DNA of 9,800 bases, taken from assembly GCA_947474875.1 (NCBI GenBank), contig CANJKY010000069.1:1-9800 (forward strand), written 5' to 3'. Below the pieces are notes generated by a model. That model did no database searches. It saw nothing but the letters and a program-made list of their open reading frames with translations, and had not been told where the DNA came from. The position numbers and the translations under genes are program-made. The DNA is from Gemmataceae bacterium. Its GTDB lineage: Bacteria > Planctomycetota > Planctomycetia > Gemmatales > Gemmataceae. Below, one piece after another: positions 1 through 6,412 of the stretch (position 1 is the stretch's first letter; every line of letters begins with the position of its first letter).

Positions 1-42
1 CGGACGTCCCGTCCGCTCGACCGAAGGCGGACGGGACGTCCG
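1..42. repeat. Perfect 16-bp inverted repeat (hairpin), possible terminator or REP-like element
   Basis: Bases 1-16 (CGGACGTCCCGTCCGC) are the exact reverse complement of bases 27-42, separated by a 10-base loop (TCGACCGAAG). The arm itself contains the 8-base palindrome GGACGTCC, so alternative foldings exist. It lies 48 bases beyond the stop of the 91-3702 gene in its direction of transcription, where a terminator would be expected. No T-run can be judged, because the side where it would lie is outside the window. The arm may also extend past base 1. Function is inferred; the symmetry is directly visible. Confidence 0.7.
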
Positions 43-90
43 CGCTCCCAGGGTAAGACCGTCCCCGGCCACTCCCCCACCCGTCCCGCC

Positions 91-3000
91 TCACCGCCGC
101 GGCAGCACCGGGGCGACGGCCAGCGACCCGTCCGAGTTGGCCACGATCATGCGGGTGGGGGTGCCGGCGGGCACGGCCGGGGCGGCGGCCAGCGGCGCCC
201 CGTACGCCCGCTCCACCTCGCCGGCGATGGCCCCGGTGGCGGTGGTCACCACCCGCACGTGTCCGGACGAGTAGGTGACGTAGGCCAACCCGTCGCCGGC
301 CTCTATGCCGATCACGTCGCCGGCTTCGGGGTACGGCAGGTCGGTCAGCCCCCACTCCGCACCGTCTTTCTCGGCGTCGATGCCGACCACGTTCTTCCCC
401 TCGGTGGCGAACACCGCCCGTTGGCCGATCACCGCCAGGTGGGTGATGCGGTCGGCAGCGATCTTCAGGTTGGCTGCCCCCTTCCACCGGCGGAGGGGTT
501 CGGGCGACGGGCGGTCTGGGTCGAACGCGGACACCTCCCCGCCGCCGGGGATGAGCAGCAGCGTCTTGCCGCCGGCGGGGCACAGCCGCGGCGAGGTGGC
601 GATGGGGTCGTTCACCTCCCACGGCCCGCCGGCCTTCTCCGCCGTCGCCTGATCCGCCTTCCACTTGTACCGGTACACCCGGGTGTGCCCGTCGGTGCAG
701 AAGAACTGGTCCTGGCCGGCGGGCAACAGGTGGCCGACGGCGGTGTCCGGGTTCGCGTCTTGGCCCCGCCAACTCGGTCCCTGGACCGCCTGGAAGGTGT
801 CGCCGATGCGGTACACGTACCCGTTCGCCAGCGGCAGGAACACGGCGGTGTCGGTGGCGGTCGGGGTGCCGGCCAGCCGGTCCGGGATGGTGGCCCGCCC
901 CTCCACCTCCTGTTTACCGTTCACGATCTTGCGGACCAGCGCCTTCTGCCCCTCCGGGGTGGTGTGGCCGGCCACCACCCACACCGTCTTGCCGTCCCCG
1001 GCCGGCACGGCGAACACCTGTGGCCGGGCGGCCAGCGTCACCCGCGGCAGCGGGTCGGACACGCGGTCCACGGCCGGCACGTCCGAGTCCTGCTTGACGG
1101 TCAGCTTGTACACCCCGGCGTGGCTGTCGGTGAACAACAGGCCGCCGCCGGTCAGGGGCAGCGGCGGCCCGGCGGCCGGAGTGCCCAACTGCCGCTGCCA
1201 CGCCACCTCGCCGGTGGCCAGATCGAACGCCAGCATCTGCACGGTGGTCGAGTCCACCTCCTTGGTGGCGACGTACCCCAAACCGATGGCCGGGCGGATG
1301 ATGCCACGGGACACCGGCTCGCCGACCGGCCGCGGGTTGGACCCCGGCACCACCTTGAACCCGCCGGCCGGGTCGATGGCCGCCCGCAGCCGCACCAGTT
1401 GGCCCTGCACCACCGCCCAGAAGTTGTCCTCTTCGGCCGACACCACCAGCCCGCGGAAGGCGGCACTCTGGTCCCCGCCGGCCCGCTGGCCGGGCAGTTG
1501 GAACAGCGGCTTGTCGAAGTTGCCCGGCTGGTTCAGGGCGAACACGGCGAACGTGCCCGAGTCGGTGGCGACGGCCACCCGCTCGCCGTCGGTCAGCGGC
1601 GGGTACGACGCCCACCCCGGCACGGTCACCTCGGCTGCCAGCTGAGGTTTCTCGTCCACGGCGGCGGTCTGGGCGGCCATCTCGGTGGCACTGGGCAGGG
1701 TGAACGACCTAACCCGCATGGTGGTCGGTAGATCGGTCTGGGTGAACACCACCCGCCGCGGGGCGGTGCGGTCGTCCGGGTCGAGGACGAGCGGCTCGCC
1801 GCGGAGCGAGTCCTTCGGGTGGTCGGTGTCGATCACCCGCACCACCTGCGGCGGCAACCGCCGCTGGGCCTCGTCCTCTTTGCCCACCTCGAACACCACC
1901 ATGCGGCGGGCGTCGGCCGGCACCAGCAGGAACCCGTGCGACGTCCGCACCCCGCGGAGGGCGGCCAGCCCGCCGCCGATCGGCTGGCGGATCTCCCCGC
2001 GGCCGACCAGCCCGCCGGTGTACAGGTCGAACTGGAGTACGGACCCGGCGTCGTCCTTCAGCCCGACGAACAGACGGCTGCCGATCCGCACCGGCCGGCC
2101 GATCACCGGGGCGGGCAGCGGCTGGTGCCACACCGGGGCGCCGGTCCTGGTCTGGCGGGCGGTCAGCCCGGCCTCGCCGTCCAGCACGCTGGCGACGAGC
2201 AGCCAGTCGGTGCCGCCGTCCTCCGACTGGTAGCGCACCGGCACCTCGCCGCCGCGGACGTCGGACGCCACCCGCTCCGCCCACATCGGCTCGCCGGTGT
2301 GCGCGTCCAGCACGAACAGCACCCCGCGGGCGACGGCGAACACGGCGTCGGCCGTGCCCTCCGGGGCCGGCTTCGGCTTGGGCGACTCGTTGACGCGGGC
2401 GGCGAACGCGGTGACTGCGGACGAGTTCGGCGGGGCCGGTTCGGCCGGCAGTTGGTCGGCGACGAATAGCAGTCGCTTGCGGAGTTCGGCGCGGGCGGCC
2501 CCCCCGATGGCCATCGCCTCCAGGTCACCGGCCAGGCCGGCCGCCTTCATCGCCAGCTCGAACTTCTCGATTAGCTGGTCGGTCGGGTTGTCCGCCAGCG
2601 TCCGCCACGGCAGCAGGTCGGCCAGCCGCTTCCGCTCCTTCTGAATTTCGGCCGTCGCCTTGGCGAACTCCTCCCGCGCCGCGTCGAACGACTGGGTGGT
2701 CTTGTCGCGGTACTTCTCCAGCACCGGCACCAGCCCCTCACCCTCGGCGATGGCCTTCTCCGCCGCGTCCAGGGCGTCCATCTTCTTGCGGTCGCTGCGG
2801 AACTCCTTCACCCGCCCCTGGGCGTGTCCGGCCAGGGCCTTGCACAGTTGCTGGCCGGCCTGCACCACGTCCGACCCGAACCCGGAGTTCGGCTGGGCGA
2901 GCGGCGACTCGCCGTGCTCGGCCAGAAACTTTCGCGTGATCTCCAGCGCCGGGGCCGGGTTGTCGACGGTGGTGACGGCGGTCACCGCCGCCCGCACGCC

Positions 3001-3702
3001 GGCCAGGTGGGCGAAGAACTCCCATTTCGGCTTCTTGTCGCTGCCCGGGTTCTCGGCCGACAGGTCTTCGAACCGCTTCTTGGCTTCCGCGAACTTGCCC
3101 TCCTTGTACAGGTCGTCCGCGTCCGCCTCCGCCTTCTCCACGTTCTGCTGCCCGCGGACGAAGAACATCACCCCGGTGCCGGCGAGGACCAGCACCAGTG
3201 CGGCGAGCAGCCCGAACAGCACCATCTTGCCCACCGGGTTCTGCCGGTTGCGGGTGCGGATGGGGGTGTAGTCCGGCTCGCCCTTGCGCTTTGGGGCGGG
3301 GGGTGGGGGTTCGCCGGGCGGGGCGGCGGCGTCTTCGCCCCACACCATCACCCGCGGGGCGGCCGGCGGCGGGGCGGCCGGGGCCGCCTTCTCGGCCGGC
3401 AGGATGGGGGTGGCCTTGAGCAACTCCGGCTCGGCCGGCTTCGGCCTCTTCTTCTTCGGCTTGGGCAGGACCGTCGCCTGCGGTTCGTTCGCCTCCACCA
3501 CCTCGGCGTCCAGCACCGGCATGAACTGGTCGACGGTGCCGGCGGTCGGCGCCTTCGCCGGCGGGGCGGTCGCCTTCGGCGTGTCGGCGACGACGAACAC
3601 CTCCTGACAGTCCGGGTTCGGGCACCTCATCGACTTGCCGAGCAGGTCGCTGCTCAGCCGGTAGGACGTTTCGCAGTGCGGGCAGACGGCACGGATCGAC
3701 AC
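91..3702 (-). CDS. Membrane-anchored PQQ-like beta-propeller protein with N-terminal zinc ribbon
   Basis: Predicted 1203-residue single-pass membrane protein of unknown role. In order: an MJ0042-type zinc ribbon at residues 5-36 with C7-x2-C10 and C27-x4-C32; a proline/alanine/lysine-rich linker at about 40-155; a membrane helix at about 159-183 preceded by an arginine/lysine-rich stretch, which suggests the ribbon stays in the cytoplasm; a TPR-like helical pair near 193-220 (LYKEGKFAEAKKRF); charged helices to about 415; and a beta-propeller from about 445 to the end. PQQ-like blade signatures are visible as LDAHTGEPMW (465-474), TRTGAPVW and FDLATGEVAW (826-835). The GTG at 3702 is chosen because it directly precedes the zinc ribbon and has GGAGAGGG 8 bases upstream. 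The frame stays open to 4209, but that extension overlaps the kinase gene and is low-complexity. It probably has its own promoter. Propellers of this kind often act as binding or assembly scaffolds; enzymatic PQQ binding is not shown. Confidence 0.88.
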   Translation of the reverse strand: MSIRAVCPHCETSYRLSSDLLGKSMRCPNPDCQEVFVVADTPKATAPPAKAPTAGTVDQFMPVLDAEVVEANEPQATVLPKPKKKRPKPAEPELLKATPILPAEKAAPAAPPPAAPRVMVWGEDAAAPPGEPPPPAPKRKGEPDYTPIRTRNRQNPVGKMVLFGLLAALVLVLAGTGVMFFVRGQQNVEKAEADADDLYKEGKFAEAKKRFEDLSAENPGSDKKPKWEFFAHLAGVRAAVTAVTTVDNPAPALEITRKFLAEHGESPLAQPNSGFGSDVVQAGQQLCKALAGHAQGRVKEFRSDRKKMDALDAAEKAIAEGEGLVPVLEKYRDKTTQSFDAAREEFAKATAEIQKERKRLADLLPWRTLADNPTDQLIEKFELAMKAAGLAGDLEAMAIGGAARAELRKRLLFVADQLPAEPAPPNSSAVTAFAARVNESPKPKPAPEGTADAVFAVARGVLFVLDAHTGEPMWAERVASDVRGGEVPVRYQSEDGGTDWLLVASVLDGEAGLTARQTRTGAPVWHQPLPAPVIGRPVRIGSRLFVGLKDDAGSVLQFDLYTGGLVGRGEIRQPIGGGLAALRGVRTSHGFLLVPADARRMVVFEVGKEDEAQRRLPPQVVRVIDTDHPKDSLRGEPLVLDPDDRTAPRRVVFTQTDLPTTMRVRSFTLPSATEMAAQTAAVDEKPQLAAEVTVPGWASYPPLTDGERVAVATDSGTFAVFALNQPGNFDKPLFQLPGQRAGGDQSAAFRGLVVSAEEDNFWAVVQGQLVRLRAAIDPAGGFKVVPGSNPRPVGEPVSRGIIRPAIGLGYVATKEVDSTTVQMLAFDLATGEVAWQRQLGTPAAGPPLPLTGGGLLFTDSHAGVYKLTVKQDSDVPAVDRVSDPLPRVTLAARPQVFAVPAGDGKTVWVVAGHTTPEGQKALVRKIVNGKQEVEGRATIPDRLAGTPTATDTAVFLPLANGYVYRIGDTFQAVQGPSWRGQDANPDTAVGHLLPAGQDQFFCTDGHTRVYRYKWKADQATAEKAGGPWEVNDPIATSPRLCPAGGKTLLLIPGGGEVSAFDPDRPSPEPLRRWKGAANLKIAADRITHLAVIGQRAVFATEGKNVVGIDAEKDGAEWGLTDLPYPEAGDVIGIEAGDGLAYVTYSSGHVRVVTTATGAIAGEVERAYGAPLAAAPAVPAGTPTRMIVANSDGSLAVAPVLPRR

Positions 3703-3710
3703 GATGGCGG

Positions 3711-3718
3711 CCCTCTCC
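3711..3718 (-). promoter_or_regulatory. Ribosome binding site deciding the GTG start at 3702
   Basis: On the minus strand this reads GGAGAGGG, a strong purine-rich Shine-Dalgarno match, and 8 bases separate it from the GTG at 3700-3702. It supports that start over the longer open frame reaching 4209. No ATG occurs close by in this frame. Confidence 0.65.
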
Positions 3719-3745
3719 GGCCGGGGGGTAGACGTGTTAGGGGCA

Positions 3746-3774
3746 ATTGTAAGACACGGGGAAGGGGTGTGAAA
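3746..3774 (-). promoter_or_regulatory. Candidate sigma70-like promoter for the propeller gene
   Basis: On the minus strand TACAAT (3746-3751) differs from the -10 consensus by one base. Seventeen bases upstream is TTTCAC (3769-3774), a poor -35 match. The expected start of transcription near 3739 would give a leader of roughly 37 bases before the GTG, with the ribosome binding site inside it. The stretch 3738-3803 is visibly richer in A/T than the coding DNA around it. The weak -35 and the unknown promoter consensus of this lineage keep the confidence moderate. Confidence 0.4.
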
Positions 3775-3779
3775 CCGCG

Positions 3780-3791
3780 TTCGGGTCCGAA
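3780..3791. repeat. Short dyad, possible operator
   Basis: TTCGG-GT-CCGAA is a 5-bp inverted repeat around two bases, lying just upstream of the candidate -35 element of the propeller gene. The loop is too short for a stable hairpin, so if functional it would be a protein-binding site. It may be chance in GC-rich DNA. Confidence 0.2.
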
Positions 3792-3803
3792 TGAGAAATG
3801 AGA
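3790..3803. repeat. Tandem 7-base direct repeat upstream of the candidate promoter
   Basis: AATGAGA occurs twice in tandem on the plus strand (TCTCATT twice on the minus strand), in the intergenic stretch between the kinase stop and the propeller gene. It is one of the few A/T-containing patches here. It may be a regulatory element or chance; only two copies are present. Confidence 0.3.
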
Positions 3804-3833
3804 GGCTCGGGCCGCGTCCGCCACCCGCCTCAC

Positions 3834-4787
3834 TCAGCCGGATTCTGCCGACTGTAGCAGTTTTCGCAGCCGCGATCGCACCCGGGCCGAGGTGGGTGAT
3901 CCGTCCGACAGCCGCACCACCCAGTTCGCCACCCCGCACACCACCCCGGTGTAGGCCAGCACCCGCACCAGCTCGTCGGGGACCGGCACCGGGGGCGACG
4001 CGGCGTGGTACGCCGCCAGTCCTTCGGCGAACCGCTCCGAACTCGGGCCGACCAGATCCGCCAGCAGGCGGGCCAGGTCCACTGCCGGGGAGTCGATCTT
4101 CATGGCCGAGTAGTCGATCACCCCACTCACCCGGTCGCCGGCGAAAAGCACGTGGTCGTGCCATACGTCGCACAGGCACGGGAACACGACCACCGGTGTG
4201 GCGGACCAAGCGGTCAGTGAACGCCGGCAGTCGGGCAGGCGGGCGTTCAACACGTCGGCGGCGGTGCGAAGGAGCGCGCGGGATTCAGCGTCGAACCGGT
4301 CGAGGGCGGGGCGGAACCGCTCCCAGTCGGTGAGCAGGTTCAGCCGCCGCTGAACGACCGGGCACGGGGCGGTGTGGCGTTCGACCGAGTGCCAGACGCG
4401 GTGCAGGTCGGCGAGGGCGGTGCAGGCGGCGGCCAGTTTGGCCGGCGTGGGCGAAGCGTTGAAGTCGGCCACGCCGGGCATCCACGCGACCACCTCCGCG
4501 ATGCCGCTGGATGTGATCACGACGGTATCGCCGGAGTTCGTTGGCACGACGGCGGGGACGTACCCCACCCCAGTGGTGCGGGCGGCGGTCATCCAGCGGT
4601 GGATCGTACGGGTTCGGCCGGCGAGGGAAGTGTCCGGGATTACCTTCAGGGCGAACGCAGGGCCGGATTGGTCGTGCCCGCACCACACGCCGGCACCGCT
4701 AAACCCGGCTGACTCGACTGGCACCCACCGGCAATCACGAACCACAGCCGGGTAGTCGCCCAGGAACCGCCGGGGGTCGGGAGGCAT
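3834..4787 (-). CDS. Phosphotransferase/kinase-fold protein of the APH superfamily
   Basis: A 317-residue soluble protein, the usual size for small-molecule kinases of the aminoglycoside/choline/homoserine phosphotransferase superfamily. No membrane segment or signal peptide is visible, so it should be cytoplasmic. A glycine-containing loop lies at 26-34 (SAGFSGAGV), the ATP-site lysine is probably K48 (ALKVI), the catalytic aspartate is D207 in LCDVWHDHVLF (205-215), and the metal-binding aspartate is D225 (GVIDY), followed by a typical SPAVDLARLL helix. Against the family pattern HxDxxxxN, the first histidine is L205 and the asparagine is H212; the aspartate is kept. The ATG lies 6 bases after the nuoN stop with no Shine-Dalgarno sequence between them, which suggests co-transcription and translational coupling. 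The substrate cannot be read from the sequence. A resistance role is not indicated; a housekeeping metabolite kinase or a degenerate kinase are both possible. Confidence 0.85.
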   Translation of the reverse strand: MPPDPRRFLGDYPAVVRDCRWVPVESAGFSGAGVWCGHDQSGPAFALKVIPDTSLAGRTRTIHRWMTAARTTGVGYVPAVVPTNSGDTVVITSSGIAEVVAWMPGVADFNASPTPAKLAAACTALADLHRVWHSVERHTAPCPVVQRRLNLLTDWERFRPALDRFDAESRALLRTAADVLNARLPDCRRSLTAWSATPVVVFPCLCDVWHDHVLFAGDRVSGVIDYSAMKIDSPAVDLARLLADLVGPSSERFAEGLAAYHAASPPVPVPDELVRVLAYTGVVCGVANWVVRLSDGSPTSARVRSRLRKLLQSAESG

Positions 4788-4793
4788 TTCGGG

Positions 4794-6356
4794 TCAGCGG
4801 GCGGCGACGACCGGCGCCGCCTTGCGGGTCAGGTCGGCGAACGGCTGTGGGTACATGCCGAGCACCAATGTGGCGGCCGCACACACCACCGCCGCCACCA
4901 GTTGCGGGCTGGTGCGGGTCGGCCGGGCCGGGCGGAACGGGGCGCGGAGGTACAGCACGCCGACGATCCGCAGGTAGTACACCGCCGACACGGCCGCGTT
5001 CACCACCGCGATCACCGTCAGCACCTGGAACAGGGACTTCATCTTCGTGTCCGTCGGCACCTGGAACGCGGCCAAGAACAGTTGCAGCTTGCCGACGAAC
5101 CCGGCGGTGAGCGGCAGGCCGATCAGGCTGAACAGGCACACGGCCAGGGCCGCCGCCGCCAGCGGGTTGGTCTTGCCCAGCCCGGCCAGGTCGTCCACCG
5201 TCTCGACGGGCTGGTCCGGGGCGGACAGGTGGGCGAGGACGGCGAACGCCCCGACGGTCATCAGCCCGTAGGCGACCAAATAGAAGAGCAGGGCGTCGGA
5301 CCCGGACTGGTCGGCCGATGCTGGCGGGGCGGTGCAGGCCACCAGCACGCCGATGAGCATGTACCCGCCGTGCGCGATGCCGCTGTACGCGAACAGCCGC
5401 TTCAGGTTGTCTTGCAGCAACGCCAGAAGGTTGCCGAACGACATGGTGACGACGGCCACCACCCACAGGGTGAGCGGGATGAGCGTGTGCTGGGTGTCGT
5501 AGGGCAGCCCGCCGCCGTGAGCGGACATCACCCCGAGCAGCCGCGCCAGCGCCACGAATCCGGCCACCTTCGGCAGGAACGCGAGTTGGGCCACCACCCC
5601 GGTCGGTCCGCCCTCGTACACGTCCGGGGCGTAGAAGTGGAACGGCACGGCCGCCACCCGGAACCCGAGGCCGGCGATCACCAGCACCATCGCCACCACT
5701 GCCAGCGGGGACACCGCCGGGTCGAGCTCCTTGTGCGGCGCGGCCGACGCCAGCGTGGTCACGATCACGTGCAGGTTGGTACTGCCGGCCAGCCCGTACA
5801 GGTAGCTGAACCCGAACAGCAGGACGGCGGACGACAGCACACTGAGCAGGAAGTACTTCATCGCGCTCTCCTGCCCGGTCCGTGTCCGGCTGGGCAGGTA
5901 GAGCAGGACGTAGGTGGGGATGCTGAGCATCTCCAGGGCAAGGAACAGCGACACCAGGTCGTTCGCCCGGCCGACCAGCGACACCCCGGCGGCGGCGACC
6001 AGCAGGCAGGCGTGGTACTCGGCCGGCGTGTCGGTGCGGGTGTCCGCCCAGCCGAGCAGCACGTACACCGCAGCGGCGACCAGGGCCAGCCAGCGGATGA
6101 ACGAAGCCGCGCCGGTCGGGTCGATGGGGGCGAGGGCCGGGTTCACCTGGCCGACCGGTTCTGGCACCAGGATGGCGATGACCCCGGCGCCGACCACACC
6201 GAGCAGGGCCACGGCCATCGCCAGCGACCGGCTACAGCGGAGGGCGGCGAGGGTGAACAGCAGGCACGCCACCCCGACCAGCGCCACCTCCGGCAGCACG
6301 AACCGCACGGACGCGGTCAGGTGGTCCACGAAAGCCTGGTTCGAGAGCGGAGTCAC
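4794..6356 (-). CDS. nuoN: NADH-quinone oxidoreductase subunit N
   Basis: Antiporter-like membrane subunit of respiratory complex I, contributing one of the proton channels next to the quinone-proximal part of the membrane arm. The 520 residues hold about 14 hydrophobic segments, slightly more sequence than E. coli NuoN (about 485). Family landmarks: E142 in FLALEMLSIPTYVL (TM5 glutamate), the TM7 segment GFRVAAVPFHFYAPDVYEG, K263 in LPKVAGF (TM8 lysine), NLKRLFAYSGIAHGGYMLIG at 317-336, and K423 in GFVGKL (TM12 lysine). The TM7 lysine of E. coli (K217) is arginine here (R233, codon CGG). The GTG at 6356 is the start: GAAGGG lies 6 bases upstream, and an in-frame stop at 6381-6383 rules out any earlier start. 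It follows nuoM by 56 bases and is followed after 6 bases by the kinase gene. Confidence 0.95.
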   Translation of the reverse strand: MTPLSNQAFVDHLTASVRFVLPEVALVGVACLLFTLAALRCSRSLAMAVALLGVVGAGVIAILVPEPVGQVNPALAPIDPTGAASFIRWLALVAAAVYVLLGWADTRTDTPAEYHACLLVAAAGVSLVGRANDLVSLFLALEMLSIPTYVLLYLPSRTRTGQESAMKYFLLSVLSSAVLLFGFSYLYGLAGSTNLHVIVTTLASAAPHKELDPAVSPLAVVAMVLVIAGLGFRVAAVPFHFYAPDVYEGGPTGVVAQLAFLPKVAGFVALARLLGVMSAHGGGLPYDTQHTLIPLTLWVVAVVTMSFGNLLALLQDNLKRLFAYSGIAHGGYMLIGVLVACTAPPASADQSGSDALLFYLVAYGLMTVGAFAVLAHLSAPDQPVETVDDLAGLGKTNPLAAAALAVCLFSLIGLPLTAGFVGKLQLFLAAFQVPTDTKMKSLFQVLTVIAVVNAAVSAVYYLRIVGVLYLRAPFRPARPTRTSPQLVAAVVCAAATLVLGMYPQPFADLTRKAAPVVAAR

Positions 6357-6362
6357 GGGCGG

Positions 6363-6368
6363 CCCTTC
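6363..6368 (-). promoter_or_regulatory. Ribosome binding site of nuoN
   Basis: On the minus strand this reads GAAGGG, 6 bases ahead of the GTG at 6354-6356. It supports the GTG as the nuoN start, since the frame is closed by a stop at 6381-6383 and no other start codon lies between. Confidence 0.55.
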
Positions 6369-6383
6369 AACTGGTGGTCTTCA

Positions 6384-6398
6384 CCGGCCGGCGGCCGG
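6384..6398. repeat. Small GC hairpin in the nuoM-nuoN gap
   Basis: CCGGCC, three bases (GGC), then GGCCGG: a 6-bp all-GC stem located 15 bases upstream of the nuoN ribosome binding site and just after the nuoM stop. It could act as an mRNA processing or stabilising structure between the two genes. No T-run follows, so it is not a typical terminator. Such short GC palindromes also arise by chance in DNA of this composition. Confidence 0.3.
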
Positions 6399-6412
6399 GG
6401 GCTCGAGGTTGA

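Noticed and set aside
259..1731. A 490-residue open frame on the plus strand opposite the propeller gene
   Set aside because: Same composition artefact: H/G/R/P-rich translation with no recognisable domain, while the minus strand encodes clear PQQ-like repeats.
2738..3625. A second minus-strand open frame inside the propeller gene
   Set aside because: It is a +1/-1 shadow of the real frame, with R/G/A-rich translation and no domain signature.
3834..3836. Intrinsic terminator after the kinase gene
   Set aside because: No stable stem followed by a T-run is visible in 3703-3833; the only dyad there has a 5-bp stem with a 2-base loop.
3703..4209. N-terminal extension of the propeller gene by 169 residues
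   Set aside because: The extension overlaps the kinase coding sequence in another frame and translates to arginine/glycine-rich low-complexity sequence. The zinc ribbon and a good ribbon-adjacent ribosome binding site support the GTG at 3702.
3834..4787. Antibiotic resistance gene (aminoglycoside phosphotransferase)
   Set aside because: Only the general kinase fold is shared; the catalytic loop differs from known resistance enzymes, and the operon context and matching base composition point to a chromosomal housekeeping gene.
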